From GCA-2683825 sp965662355 (GTDB lineage: Bacteria; Planctomycetota; UBA1135; GCA-002686595), in NCBI GenBank assembly GCA_965662355.1, contig CBFIHP010000023.1:1-64000 (forward strand): a DNA stretch of 64,000 nucleotides, given 5' to 3'. A program made the position numbers and the translations under genes. Numbering within the stretch: the stretch's first letter is position 1; each line of letters opens with the position of its first letter. The notes under the pieces are model-generated. The model saw only the letters and a list, made by a program, of their open reading frames with translations. It had not been told where the DNA came from and did no database searches. Of the stretch, positions 24,837 through 34,880 are shown piece after piece.

Positions 24837-26263
24837 GCGGAACGACCATCGCCCTGCTCGCGGGAGCCTACTTCGGAGTGCTGGCGACCCTCGGAGTCAT
24901 CGCCGCCCGACGTTCCTCGCGTTCGCCGGAAGAGTACTTCCTGGCGGGGCGCGGGCTCGGGAAGCTGGTCCTGTTCATGGCGCTCTTCGGCACCAACTGC
25001 ACGACCTTCGTGCTCTTGGCGATTCCGGCCACCGCCTGGAAGAACGGCGTCGGTATCTTCGGGTTGAACGCGGCGGTTGTGGCCCTCGGTGTCCCTTTGA
25101 CGTTTCTCTTCATCGGGCTTCCGGCGCGCGCCCACGCCGCTCGACTCGGAGCCTTGACCCCGGCCGAGCTCTACTCGAAGAAGCTCTCTTCACGGGCGGT
25201 CGGGGCGCTTCTGTTCGGAGCTTTCACGCTCTACACGATTCCCTACATGGTGCAGGGCGTGAAGGGGACATCGCTCGTTCTGTCGCAGGCTACAGGGGGC
25301 AGTGTGCCGGTCTGGGCCAGCGGGCTCAGCGTGCTCTTGATCGTGATGCTCTACACGTCGCTGGGGGGGATGCGCGGTACCGCTTGGACGAACATCTTCC
25401 AGGGGACGCTCTTCATGATCTTCATGCTGGGTGCCTTCGTGGCCATACCGCTCGCCATGGGCGGCTTCGGTGCGGCGATGGAAAAGGTGCGCGACGTCGA
25501 CCCCGAGCTTCTGCGTGTTGGGGGAGACTATGCCCTCTTCCAGCCGGGGGCCTGGGCTTCGTGGGGGCTCGTGATCTCGACGACGGTCATTGCCTTTCCC
25601 CACATGTTCGCGCGTCTCATGTCCGCAGCGGACGAGGGGACCACACGCGCGGTGTGTCGTTACTACCCGCTCGCACTGGTGGCTCTGTGGATTCCAGCGG
25701 TTTTCCTCGGCGTCTTTGGCCGTGGCGCCTTTCCCGAGCTCGCGGAACCGGATCGCATCTTCTACCTGATGTCGAGCGAGTTCCTGCCGCCGTGGTTGGG
25801 CGCTTTGGCCTTCCTGGCCATTCTCTCGGCGACGATGTCGACCCTCGACGCGCAGATCCTGACCCTGTCCTCGATGCTCTTGCGAGATGGGTTGCCTCAG
25901 CGTTCACGCCCCCGGGACCCGCGCCAAGAGGTGCGACTCGCGCGCTGGTTCACGGTGGGCATCGGGGTGGCTGTCTACGGGTTGTCACTGACCTGGGGCG
26001 ATTCGCTGTTCGACATCTCACGTCGGGCCTTCGAGGGATACACGACCCTTGTGCCGACGCTCTTTCTCGGTGTGCAGTGGAAGCGATTTACCGCCACCGG
26101 CGCCATCGCGTCGATCGTCACCGCCAATTTTGTTCTGTGGGCCGGCTGGGGCATTGGAGGGCTGAACTTCCTCGGCTTCCTTCCGGTCTTCTGGGCGTTC
26201 GTGGCGGGGATCGCCGCGGGGATCGTCTTCAGTCTTTCGAGTCGTCCTCGAGGAAGTAGTTGA
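24833..26263 (+). CDS. sodium:solute symporter (SSS family)
   Basis: A 476-residue transporter that probably brings an organic solute into the cell with sodium. It has the SSS start (TTIALLAGAYFGVLATLG), the SPEEYFLAGRGLG loop typical of the family, and about thirteen helices. NCTTFVLLAIPATAWKNGVG and MLYTSLGGMRGTAWTNIFQG match conserved SSS helices, the latter being the family signature around helix 5. The best start is GTG 24833, overlapping the DUF3311 stop. The C-terminus overlaps the convergent antiporter by 35 bp. The substrate cannot be assigned (pantothenate, proline and acetate types all share these motifs). Confidence 0.88.
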   Translation: MSGTTIALLAGAYFGVLATLGVIAARRSSRSPEEYFLAGRGLGKLVLFMALFGTNCTTFVLLAIPATAWKNGVGIFGLNAAVVALGVPLTFLFIGLPARAHAARLGALTPAELYSKKLSSRAVGALLFGAFTLYTIPYMVQGVKGTSLVLSQATGGSVPVWASGLSVLLIVMLYTSLGGMRGTAWTNIFQGTLFMIFMLGAFVAIPLAMGGFGAAMEKVRDVDPELLRVGGDYALFQPGAWASWGLVISTTVIAFPHMFARLMSAADEGTTRAVCRYYPLALVALWIPAVFLGVFGRGAFPELAEPDRIFYLMSSEFLPPWLGALAFLAILSATMSTLDAQILTLSSMLLRDGLPQRSRPRDPRQEVRLARWFTVGIGVAVYGLSLTWGDSLFDISRRAFEGYTTLVPTLFLGVQWKRFTATGAIASIVTANFVLWAGWGIGGLNFLGFLPVFWAFVAGIAAGIVFSLSSRPRGSS

Positions 26264-27932
26264 AGTCTTCGGACTCTTCACCGTGCAAGAGCTCGGCGGC
26301 ATGGGCCGGGGAACGTGCCGTGAAGAGCTGAGCCTGGAAGACCCGATCCGTGCCGATGGTCTTGGCCAGCGTCGCCAGAACCTCGAGGTGGCGGTCACGC
26401 TCCTCACCCGAAGTGCCCAGCAAGACCATGCAATGAACCGGACGCCCGTCGGGGGTCGTGAAGTCGAGCCCCTTCCGGGAGATACCCATGACACCGACCA
26501 TGGAAATTCCATCCTGGAGGATTCCGTGGGGGACGGCCAGTCCGCCACCGAAGCAGGTCGAGGCCTGCTCCTCCCGATCGAGGACGCTCCGCATTAGGGC
26601 ATCGCGATCCACTTGCAAGTGGTGGGAGGTTATCATCAGATCGACGAGCCGTTCGATGGCCTGCTGTTTGTCCTGGGCCACAAACTCCGTGACGATGTTT
26701 TCCTCTTGCAGGAAATCGATCAGGCGTGTTCGATCCTTGCCGCTCTCGCCGGCACGATTCAGTGCCAGGCGCGTGAAGATCGGCCCGATGATCTCGTTGA
26801 CCGTCACCACGCTGAGAACGACGGCCGAGAAAAGCCCGCTGATGTCAGCGAAGGCCGGGTCGTCCTGGATGAAGATGACCAGGCCGACAGCGACGCCTGC
26901 CTGGGGAAGCAGGGCCATCCCGAGGTTCCTCCGTACGCCAGGCGTGGCCTGGGCCAAGCTCATCGCAATCTGGCCAGAGAGCAACTTGCCAGCAACGCGA
27001 CTCACGAAGAGCAGGGCCGCCAGGACACCGGCGGTCACGCTATGCTCGAAAGAGAGATGCATGCCCGCGAGGGTGAAAAAGGTCGCCAGGATGACCGGTT
27101 GAAAGTCGGCGAAGACCGTGTCGACCAGCTTGTCCCGTGTGCGTGTGATGTTCGTCTGGCAAAAGCCGAGGAACAGGCAGGCCAGAAGGGGAGAGACCTC
27201 GAGAAGCGATGCAAGGCCCGAGGTCAGGACGACCCCGACGACACCGGCGGTGGCCATGTGGTGATCGTGGATGACGTAGCGGGCACAGAGCTCCATGACC
27301 AAGGCCATACAGCCACCGATCATGATCGCCAAAGCAAGCTGGCGCGCGGGACCGCTCAGCATCGACCCGTCACTGGCGATATTTCGGTACGACGCACGTG
27401 CAACTTCGAAGAGGAAGATGCACGCCATGTTGTTCAGCGCGACCGCGGCGATCAGCGTCTTGACGAACGTGCCCTTGGCGTGTTGTTCAGAGACGAGGGC
27501 GACCACCGTGGCGGGGGCCGTGGCGATGGCGCTGGTTGCGAAGAGCGTGGTCAGTCCTACCGACTCGCCGCCGACGCCCCACAGCACCAGGAACACCACA
27601 GCGGGGACGATGGTGGCTTCCGTGATCAGGATGAAGAACAGGCGTTTGCCGGCGTTGCGCAGGCGGCGGATGTTCAGGTGTGCGCCGACGGTCACCGCGA
27701 TCAGGCCCAGGGCGAAGTCGGTGATGGGCTTCAGGGCATTCAGCGATTCTTGTTCGAAGAGATCGAATCCCGCTTTGCCGATGAGCACACCCCCCACGAT
27801 CTGGCCGGTGATGCCAGGGAGCTTCAGTCGTCGGGCCCCGGAGCCGGCTAGGACTCCGGTCAGGATCACGACAGCCAGGGTCAGCAGGGGCCCGGCAGCG
27901 TGCAGGCTTTGGGTGAGGAGCGTGGCAATCAA
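26229..27932 (-). CDS. CPA2-type cation:proton antiporter with C-terminal PTS-IIA domain
   Basis: A 567-residue fusion. Residues 1-400 are a Kef/NapA-like antiporter with about twelve helices. Features include KLPGITGQIVGGVLIG, the unwound-helix region TSAIATAPATVVALV, and LGMALLPQAGVAVGLVIFI, the family's late helix pair. Residues 405-560 resemble a fructose/nitrogen PTS EIIA domain: DKQQAIERLVDLMI, then AVPHGILQDG with a phosphorylatable His at about 468, then VHCMVLLGTSGEERDRHL. This implies regulation of ion exchange by PTS phosphorylation, as proposed for related fusions. No other PTS gene is in the window. The start is TTG 27932. Confidence 0.88.
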   Translation of the reverse strand: MIATLLTQSLHAAGPLLTLAVVILTGVLAGSGARRLKLPGITGQIVGGVLIGKAGFDLFEQESLNALKPITDFALGLIAVTVGAHLNIRRLRNAGKRLFFILITEATIVPAVVFLVLWGVGGESVGLTTLFATSAIATAPATVVALVSEQHAKGTFVKTLIAAVALNNMACIFLFEVARASYRNIASDGSMLSGPARQLALAIMIGGCMALVMELCARYVIHDHHMATAGVVGVVLTSGLASLLEVSPLLACLFLGFCQTNITRTRDKLVDTVFADFQPVILATFFTLAGMHLSFEHSVTAGVLAALLFVSRVAGKLLSGQIAMSLAQATPGVRRNLGMALLPQAGVAVGLVIFIQDDPAFADISGLFSAVVLSVVTVNEIIGPIFTRLALNRAGESGKDRTRLIDFLQEENIVTEFVAQDKQQAIERLVDLMITSHHLQVDRDALMRSVLDREEQASTCFGGGLAVPHGILQDGISMVGVMGISRKGLDFTTPDGRPVHCMVLLGTSGEERDRHLEVLATLAKTIGTDRVFQAQLFTARSPAHAAELLHGEESEDFNYFLEDDSKD

Positions 27933-28087
27933 GCTCAGAGGACGATGGAGATCCGGCCTTGGGGCGGCGCAGATCCCATGGTAGTGACTCGCGGTGGGTT
28001 TTCGCCTCCTTCTTCGGCAGGCCGGTCCCTCTAGGGGCTTGCTTCTGGCAAGATCTCCCGCTCGAAAACCCGCCCAGCGGCGCTTCC

Positions 28088-29542
28088 ATGACTCTTCCCC
28101 GCGTACGAACCCGAAATCGGGAACCGGAAACCGTCACCTCCAAGGCCCCGGCGCTGCACGTCGTGACCTTCGGGTGCCAGATGAACAAGTACGACTCGCT
28201 CCTCGTCGAGGGCCGCTTCCGCAAGGCGGGCTATCGCCTGACCGAGGAGATGGACGAGGCCGACGTCGTGCTCTTCAACACCTGTTCCGTTCGCGACCAT
28301 GCGGAGGAGCGCGTGTATTCCTGGTTGGGCGAGATCAAGCGCGCCAAGGTGGATCGCCCGGACCTGGTCGTCGGCGTGATGGGCTGCATGGCCCAGCGTG
28401 CCCAGGACGATATTTTTTCGCGCGCGACCCACGTCGACATCGTTTGCGGCACGCGCCGAATCCAGGACCTTCCGGAGCTTGTCGAGGATCTCAGGGAGCG
28501 GCGTAGCGCACCCGAGCGACTTTCCGATGGGGAGCGCATGCTAGCGGTCGAGATGGACGGCGATGTCGTGCTCGATCGCTCCGATGAACCCTACGTCGGC
28601 GGTCTGAGTTCGTTCCTGACCGTGATGCGCGGTTGTGATCTGAACTGCACGTTCTGCATCGTGCCCACCGTTCGCGGTCGCGTGCGCAGTCGTTCGATCA
28701 TCGAACTCGGAAACGAGGCTCGCTGGATGGTGCGCGGTGGAGCCAAGGTGATCACGCTCCTCGGACAGACGGTAAACGCCTATGGCGAGGATCTTCCGAA
28801 ACCGGGTCCAGGTCAACCCCACATGCGCGGCCGCCAGGGCCGTCCCGGATTGGCGGATCTGCTCTACGAGTTGCAGGGGATCGATGGTCTCGAGCGTATC
28901 CGCTTGATCACCTTGCACCCGAGCTATGTGACCACGGCCCTGGCCCAGGCGATCCGCGAGTGCGACAAGGTCGATCGCTTCCTGCCACTGCCGGCGCAGT
29001 CCGGTTCGGATGATTGCCTGCGGCGCATGAAGCGTGGATACACGACCGAGCTCTACCGCGGGCGCGTCGAGCTTCTGCGCGACGAAGTGCCGGACATCGA
29101 GCTCGGATCGGATTGGATCGTCGGCTTTCCCGGCGAATCGGAGGCGGAGTTCGAGGCCTCCCTGCGCTTTGCCGAAGAGATGGAATTCAGCCAGGGCTAT
29201 GTCTTTCAGTACGACCCACGGCCCGGAACGCGATCCCACGAGCGCAACGATGACATCGAGCGTTCGGTCAAGAAAGAGCGCAACCAGAGGCTGCTGAAGA
29301 CCATCGAACGAGTCGCCCTCAAGCGCATGGAGCGCTGGGTCGGCCAGGAGGTCGGCGCGTTCATCGAAGACGAGGGCAAGTCAGCCGGAAGCCTACGAGC
29401 ACGCACCTTCCACAACCTCCCCTTGCGCTTGCAAGGCGAGAACTCCTGGATCGGCGAGACCCACAGGGTCCGAATCGATGCCGCGAGTCCCTACGGCCTG
29501 ACGGGAGAGGTCTTGGAGATCTCCGACACCCACGGCCGTTAG
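28088..29542 (+). CDS. miaB: tRNA-2-methylthio-N6-dimethylallyladenosine synthase
   Basis: A 484-residue radical-SAM methylthiotransferase that adds the methylthio group to i6A37 in tRNAs reading UNN codons. The N-terminal UPF0004 domain supplies three cluster cysteines (TFGCQMNKYDS, LFNTCSVRDHAEERV, GVMGCMAQR). The radical-SAM domain contains RGCDLNCTFCIVPTVRGR, the CxxxCxxC cluster, and SDWIVGFPGESEAEF. A C-terminal TRAM domain begins around residue 405. NTCSVRDHAEERV favours MiaB over RimO or MtaB. The start ATG 28088 was chosen at the family boundary. miaA is not in the window. Confidence 0.95.
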   Translation: MTLPRVRTRNREPETVTSKAPALHVVTFGCQMNKYDSLLVEGRFRKAGYRLTEEMDEADVVLFNTCSVRDHAEERVYSWLGEIKRAKVDRPDLVVGVMGCMAQRAQDDIFSRATHVDIVCGTRRIQDLPELVEDLRERRSAPERLSDGERMLAVEMDGDVVLDRSDEPYVGGLSSFLTVMRGCDLNCTFCIVPTVRGRVRSRSIIELGNEARWMVRGGAKVITLLGQTVNAYGEDLPKPGPGQPHMRGRQGRPGLADLLYELQGIDGLERIRLITLHPSYVTTALAQAIRECDKVDRFLPLPAQSGSDDCLRRMKRGYTTELYRGRVELLRDEVPDIELGSDWIVGFPGESEAEFEASLRFAEEMEFSQGYVFQYDPRPGTRSHERNDDIERSVKKERNQRLLKTIERVALKRMERWVGQEVGAFIEDEGKSAGSLRARTFHNLPLRLQGENSWIGETHRVRIDAASPYGLTGEVLEISDTHGR

Positions 29543-29570
29543 CCCGCTCGCTTTTCCATGCCGGAAGCGC

Positions 29571-29770
29571 CGTTCGAGAACATTGGGTCGAGGTCCGCGA
29601 CGCCGTCGTTCGCTGACGGCCAGGTTGGCTATTCGTGGACCCTCGAAGATCTCGACATCTTCGGAGTCGTCGCCGCGGCGTTCCCCTTGCTTGATGAAGT
29701 AGCACGCGATCTGGGCGAAGACGGCGTCGGTGGCACGATGACGTGGACGTTTCTTCCCGTCGCACACCAC
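29571..29770. pseudogene. scrambled relic of the neighbouring secreted-protein gene
   Basis: Four short blocks match the gene at 29909-31180 in the same left-to-right order, but two are inverted in place. 29571-29607 matches 29938-29974 directly (35/37). 29605-29674 matches the reverse complement of 30551-30620 (64/70). 29691-29726 matches 30645-30680 directly (31/36). 29728-29770 matches the reverse complement of 30756-30797 (one mismatch plus one inserted T). The rest of the gene is missing. A 91-codon frame reads through on the plus strand (29558-29833), mixing sense and antisense peptides of the gene, so it is unlikely to encode a functional protein. The 366-bp gap between miaB and the secreted-protein gene holds this relic and the hairpins at 29840-29891. 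Confidence 0.8.
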
Positions 29771-29839
29771 GGGTGCAAAACGAGGAAACAAGCCGCGCTT
29801 ACGAGCGCGTTTCACAAGAGGTACGAGCCTTAAATGGAT

Positions 29840-29891
29840 CAGGGCCGCAACCCGAAGGTCACGGCCCTGTTCACTCTCACCCGAGGGTGAG
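29840..29891 (-). terminator. double hairpin after the secreted-protein gene
   Basis: Two consecutive hairpins lie 18 bp past the stop of the minus-strand gene: CTCACCC/GGGTGAG at 29876-29891 with a 2-nt loop, then CAGGGCCG/CGGCCCTG at 29840-29869. A short ATCCATTT follows on the minus strand. The T-tract is weak, but position and stem strength support termination. Confidence 0.6.
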
Positions 29892-29908
29892 GAGTATCAA
29901 ATCAAACC

Positions 29909-31180
29909 CTAGTGGCCACCGACGATGCCGTTGGCAGCGTTGGAGAACATCGGGTCGAGGTCCGCGACGCCGTCAGTGTTGACGTTGCCAAGGACGATTG
30001 CCTGGGCGTACCAGGGCAGACACACGAAGCTGGTGTTGACCGGGATCGCGATATCGCCTGTGGTGCCCGCGCCCCAGTTGGCCGTGGTCGTACCCAGGAG
30101 GCCGCCAGTGACGAGCAGCTGGGAGAGGGGGGCACTACCGAAGCCGACGGTGAACGGCGCCAGGTCGATGATGATGTTGGCACCAGGAGCTCCGCCGGTC
30201 TGGACCAGGACGATAGCGAGGTTGACACCCGGCGTACCCGTACGGGCAGCTTGGGGCGTAACGGTAGCGGACCAGGTGCTGCCGATAACTACGTTCGTAG
30301 TCGTCAAGCCGTCCACGTTGATGCCCGTCCCGTTATAGGTTCCGCTCGTCGCCAGGACGTCGAGTTCACGCATGTCGATGTTGACCGACGTGAAGTAGCC
30401 ACCGAAGGGAGTGGTGCCGAAGGAGAACGTCGCCAGGGGCGGCGAACCCGCGGGGTGCGGGCAGTACTGGTCGATGAAATCGTCCATGCCCGAGGCGTCG
30501 ACGCCGGTGCCCGAGCAGCTCGTGACACAGGACAGGAAGGGGAACGTGCCAGCGAAGACTCCGACGGTGTCGAGATCTTCGAAGGTCCACGAGTAGCCAA
30601 CCTGGCCGTCAGCGAACGACAGCGGGACAGTACCGAACGTGATGTTGATGAAGAAGCACGCGATCTGAGCAAAGACCGCACCCTCCGCTGTGTTGGACGG
30701 AAGTCCAGTCAGCGTGAACGCGCTGGCGTTCGACGTGGCAGGGTGGGGGGCGCCAGTGGTGTGCGACGGGAAGAACGTCCAGGTCATCGTGCCACCGGTA
30801 CCGCCGGACGCGACGTCCAGGCGAGAGGAGCAATATGCGAAGACGAAGTTAGTGACCAGATCACTGGGGACCGGGCCGGTGCCTTGGGCGCCAGCGCCTT
30901 TGGCTGCACTGTCGATCCACTCGCAGAAACCGCCGCCAGTGTCGACGCCGATGAATCCACCGAGGTCGAGGTTGGGGAGATCTGTCGTGGTAACAACAGC
31001 TTGGTTAGCAACTTGAGGACCGCGGGTGACGGTGCCAGTCTCGAGGTTCATGGAGACGGTGCGCAGCGGCTTGTTGTAGCGGCTGAACTTCGATCCAGTT
31101 TGAGACTGGGCGCCGGCAAATGCGCTCAGTGCGATAAGGGTAGCCCCTGTGAGGGCCAGGGACTTCTTGGGAACCATCAT
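29909..31180 (-). CDS. secreted protein of unknown function
   Basis: A 423-residue exported protein. A strong AGGAAGG at 31186-31192 lies five bases before ATG 31180, so I chose this start over the GTG at 31186. Signal peptide: MMVPKKSLALTGATLIALSAFAGA, cleaved before QSQ. The mature part is Ser/Thr/Gly-rich beta sequence with several Cys pairs (GGFCEW, FAYCSSRL, IACFFIN, SCVTSCSG, DQYCPHP), suggesting disulfides. Near the end, VNTDGVADLD resembles dockerin/calcium-type Asp repeats or a C-terminal sorting segment. I cannot name a family. A rearranged partial copy lies just downstream. It is probably monocistronic, with a strong translation signal. Confidence 0.75.
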   Translation of the reverse strand: MMVPKKSLALTGATLIALSAFAGAQSQTGSKFSRYNKPLRTVSMNLETGTVTRGPQVANQAVVTTTDLPNLDLGGFIGVDTGGGFCEWIDSAAKGAGAQGTGPVPSDLVTNFVFAYCSSRLDVASGGTGGTMTWTFFPSHTTGAPHPATSNASAFTLTGLPSNTAEGAVFAQIACFFINITFGTVPLSFADGQVGYSWTFEDLDTVGVFAGTFPFLSCVTSCSGTGVDASGMDDFIDQYCPHPAGSPPLATFSFGTTPFGGYFTSVNIDMRELDVLATSGTYNGTGINVDGLTTTNVVIGSTWSATVTPQAARTGTPGVNLAIVLVQTGGAPGANIIIDLAPFTVGFGSAPLSQLLVTGGLLGTTTANWGAGTTGDIAIPVNTSFVCLPWYAQAIVLGNVNTDGVADLDPMFSNAANGIVGGH

Positions 31181-31593
31181 GTTCACCTTCCTAAGGTTTA
31201 CTCTCTTCTGTGTCTCGTGGAGTAGGGTGAAGACGTCTCGATGCGCATACGGATGCGTTCCACAGGGCCTTGAGACCCCTTCCCGCGCTGACGCCAGTCT
31301 CGGGACGAACCCGCGACTGTTGTCTTGACGTGAGAAGGACCCCTTCGGTTCCGCGAAATGGCAGCATTCGAGTCGATGAAACTGTACCCCCGGTCCCTAT
31401 CTTGGGTGGGGCAAAGGGGGAGTTTTCGGAAAAAAAAGATCGTGATCCGGCCCAGCCGGCCGGGCGGAAAGGACGATCTATCACCTTCCGGGCTGTTCGG
31501 CCGCGCCCCGTCCCGGCGAATTGGAACTTCTTTCTTCCGGGACGCCAGCGAGGGGCCGAGTTTCCCGTCCCCCGGACCCACCTTCCAGACCCC
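31181..31593. other. 413-bp divergent intergenic region
   Basis: Between the secreted-protein gene (minus) and a glycosyltransferase (plus). The only clear element is the Shine-Dalgarno at 31186-31192 serving the minus gene. An eight-A run preceded by TTTTCGG lies near 31425-31440. Promoters for both genes should be here, but I see no convincing -35/-10 pair. No plausible gene is seen; short open frames have poor composition. Confidence 0.5.
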
Positions 31594-32571
31594 ATGGGTG
31601 CTGACACCGAGAAGCCCACGATCCTCGCGATCACCGTGAACTATGGGACGCCGGTCTTGACCCTGCGGGCCCTGGCATCCCTGGACGTTGCCCGCCGTGA
31701 ATTTTCTGGGTTGAGAGCGGTTTGCGTCGACAACGCGTCCCGCGACGACTCCCTGGTGTGCATCGGGGAGGGAATGGAGGCTAGCGGTTACGGAGGCTGG
31801 GCGTCGCTTCTCGCCAGTCCGGTGAACGGCGGATTCGCCGCTGGCAACAACCTGGCCCTGCGGCCGGCCCTGGCAGGGCCCGACGCTCCGGACTACGTCC
31901 TGCTCCTGAATCCCGATGCGGCCCTGGACCCGGGAGCCCTCGCGGCCCTCGTGGGCCACCTGTCCCAAAACCCCCGGGCGGGGATCGTCGGCCCGCGCAC
32001 GGAGATCGGCCGCGGCAACCACCGCGGGAGCGCCTTTCGCTTTCCCGGCATCCTGAACAGCCTCGACCAGGGCCTCGGCTTCGGCCCGCTCACCCGTCTA
32101 CTCTCACGCGTCCAGCTGGCCCCGCCGCCGCGTCCCGAGGCGCACCGTACGGATTGGCTCTCAGGAGGATGCATGTTGATCCGCCGCGAGGTCTTCGAGC
32201 GGGTGGGGCTGTTCGACGAGGCTTTCTTCCTCTACTTCGAGGAAGTCGAGCTGAGCCACCGCGCCCGGGGCGCTGGATTCGAGTCCTGGTACGTTCCGGA
32301 AGGCACGATCCTGCACGATGCCGGTACCGCGACCGGGGTGACCGGCGAGGGCGAGCTCGCACAACGCACTCCTGCGTATTGGTTCGCCTCGCGCCGCCGC
32401 TGCCTGGCCAAGACCCGTGGTCTCCTGGCGGCCTGGGTCGCGGATCTGGCCTGGGTCGTGGGGGCGAGTCTGTACGGCGTGCGACGTCTCCTCGGAGCCC
32501 CCCGCAAGGATCCGCCCCACTTCTTCCGCGACTTCGTGCGCTTCAACCTGTTGTCGTTTAGGAGCCGATGA
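31594..32571 (+). CDS. GT2-family glycosyltransferase
   Basis: A 325-residue GT-A transferase of the rhamnosyltransferase type. It begins TILAITVNYGTPVLTLRALA, then AVCVDNASRDDS, NGGFAAGNNLAL and the metal-binding LLLNPDAALDP. DWLSGGCMLIRREVFERVG and FEEVELSHRARGAG give the acceptor-side motifs. It likely decorates cell-surface polysaccharide at the inner membrane. It overlaps the next gene by ATGA, and the pair probably act in the same pathway. It is similar in layout to the GT2 gene at 8875. Start ATG 31594. Confidence 0.9.
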   Translation: MGADTEKPTILAITVNYGTPVLTLRALASLDVARREFSGLRAVCVDNASRDDSLVCIGEGMEASGYGGWASLLASPVNGGFAAGNNLALRPALAGPDAPDYVLLLNPDAALDPGALAALVGHLSQNPRAGIVGPRTEIGRGNHRGSAFRFPGILNSLDQGLGFGPLTRLLSRVQLAPPPRPEAHRTDWLSGGCMLIRREVFERVGLFDEAFFLYFEEVELSHRARGAGFESWYVPEGTILHDAGTATGVTGEGELAQRTPAYWFASRRRCLAKTRGLLAAWVADLAWVVGASLYGVRRLLGAPRKDPPHFFRDFVRFNLLSFRSR

Positions 32572-33602
32572 AAGGCCCCACGTCTCGGGTACGACTGCAG
32601 GACACGGGCATCGTCGTGATCGGGCGCAACGAGGGCGAGCGTTTGCGTCGCTGTTTGGCGACGTGTCTCCCCCAGGTGCGTCGCGTGGTCTATGCCGATT
32701 CGGGGTCGAGCGACGGAAGTGTGGATCTCGCGCGCGAGCTGGGTGCAAGTGTCGTCGAACTGGACATGTCGATCCCCGGCAACGCCGCCCGCGGTCGGAA
32801 CGCTGGTCTCGAGGCCCTGTTGGCAGCCGAGCCAAGGCTCGCCTACTGCTTATTCATCGATGGCGACTGTGAACTGGTCGAGGGCTTTCTCGAACGGGCC
32901 CGTGAGGCGTTCGAGGGGGATGCGCGGCTCGGTATCGTGTGCGGCCGCCGCTCGGAACTGCGACCACAGGACTCGCTCTACAACCGCCTGGTCGATTGCG
33001 AGTGGAACACTCCCGTCGGTCCTCTGGACGCGGCCGGTGGCGACGCGCTCGTGGGAGTCAGCGCCTTCCGCGCGGCGGGGGGCTACGACGAGAACATGAG
33101 CTGCGGAGAAGACCCCGAGTTTTCCTACCGCGTCCGTCGGGCCGGCTATGGAATCCTTCGCATCGATGCCGACATGACTCGACACGACGTGGCGCTCGAG
33201 CGCTTCGCTGCCTGGTGGAAGCGACACGGTCGGGGAGGCTATGCCTACGCCCACGGCTGTGCCCTGCACTGGCGCGAGCCGGAGCGCTACAACCTGAAGA
33301 TCTGCCTCTCTATCGTGACCTACGGCCTGGCCCTGCCCGTCGTGGCCCTCGCCTCGCTTCCATGGCTCGGAGCCCACGCATCCTGGATGGTGCTTGCCTA
33401 CGTGCGGCTCGCCTGGCGACTCGCGAGCCATCGACGAGCCCAGGGAGATGCCTTTGGCCCATCGATACTCTACGCAGCCTTCATTGTGCCCGGCAAGTTT
33501 GCCGAGTGCTTCAACCTGCTGCAGTGCGCACGCGACCTCGTCTTCCGTCGACGCTCGCTCGTGCTGGAGTACAAGGACTACCAGCGCAAGGAAGCGGCCT
33601 AG
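32568..33602 (+). CDS. GT2-family glycosyltransferase with membrane helices
   Basis: A 344-residue transferase. The N-terminal GT-A domain has IVVIGRNEGERLRRCL, VVYADSGSSDGSVDLA, the ARGRNAGLEALL segment and the DxD-like FIDGDCE. SCGEDPEFSYRVRRAGY supplies the ED acceptor motif. Two or three hydrophobic helices follow (about 247-285) and the C-terminus is cationic, so the enzyme is membrane-attached. The layout resembles transferases that work on dolichol- or undecaprenyl-linked sugars. It is coupled to the upstream GT2 gene (ATGA) and converges on mdh. Confidence 0.88.
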   Translation: MKGPTSRVRLQDTGIVVIGRNEGERLRRCLATCLPQVRRVVYADSGSSDGSVDLARELGASVVELDMSIPGNAARGRNAGLEALLAAEPRLAYCLFIDGDCELVEGFLERAREAFEGDARLGIVCGRRSELRPQDSLYNRLVDCEWNTPVGPLDAAGGDALVGVSAFRAAGGYDENMSCGEDPEFSYRVRRAGYGILRIDADMTRHDVALERFAAWWKRHGRGGYAYAHGCALHWREPERYNLKICLSIVTYGLALPVVALASLPWLGAHASWMVLAYVRLAWRLASHRRAQGDAFGPSILYAAFIVPGKFAECFNLLQCARDLVFRRRSLVLEYKDYQRKEAA

Positions 33603-33629
33603 CCCGATTGGGCTAGCGGCTCATTCCCA

Positions 33630-34625
<996 letters not shown>

Positions 34626-34880
34626 CGAGGTGACTTCGAATCTATCTTTCGGGTTTTTCCTAGGGATCGGAGGGTCCGGACCGTATTTCGAGACCACCAC
34701 AGGCTGTTTCGTTTTGCCCCGGACAGCGAACAGTTTGCCCCTTGTGGCACCCGAGAAAAGAGTGGGGCTTGAATTCCACCCCCCTGATCCCAGAGCTTGT
34801 TCCGTGGCCAGGTCCCGTTTTTCTGGTCCGTACCCCCTTCTCCTTCCCCGAATCCCCCGAAAATCCCCTCGGAAGTTCCC

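Noticed and set aside
29558..29833. 91-codon plus-strand ORF as a real gene
   Set aside because: Its peptide is a mix of sense and antisense pieces of the adjacent gene, so it is a relic rather than a protein.
34626..34880. FMN riboswitch upstream of ribD
   Set aside because: None of the conserved RFN-element sequences are present in the gap.
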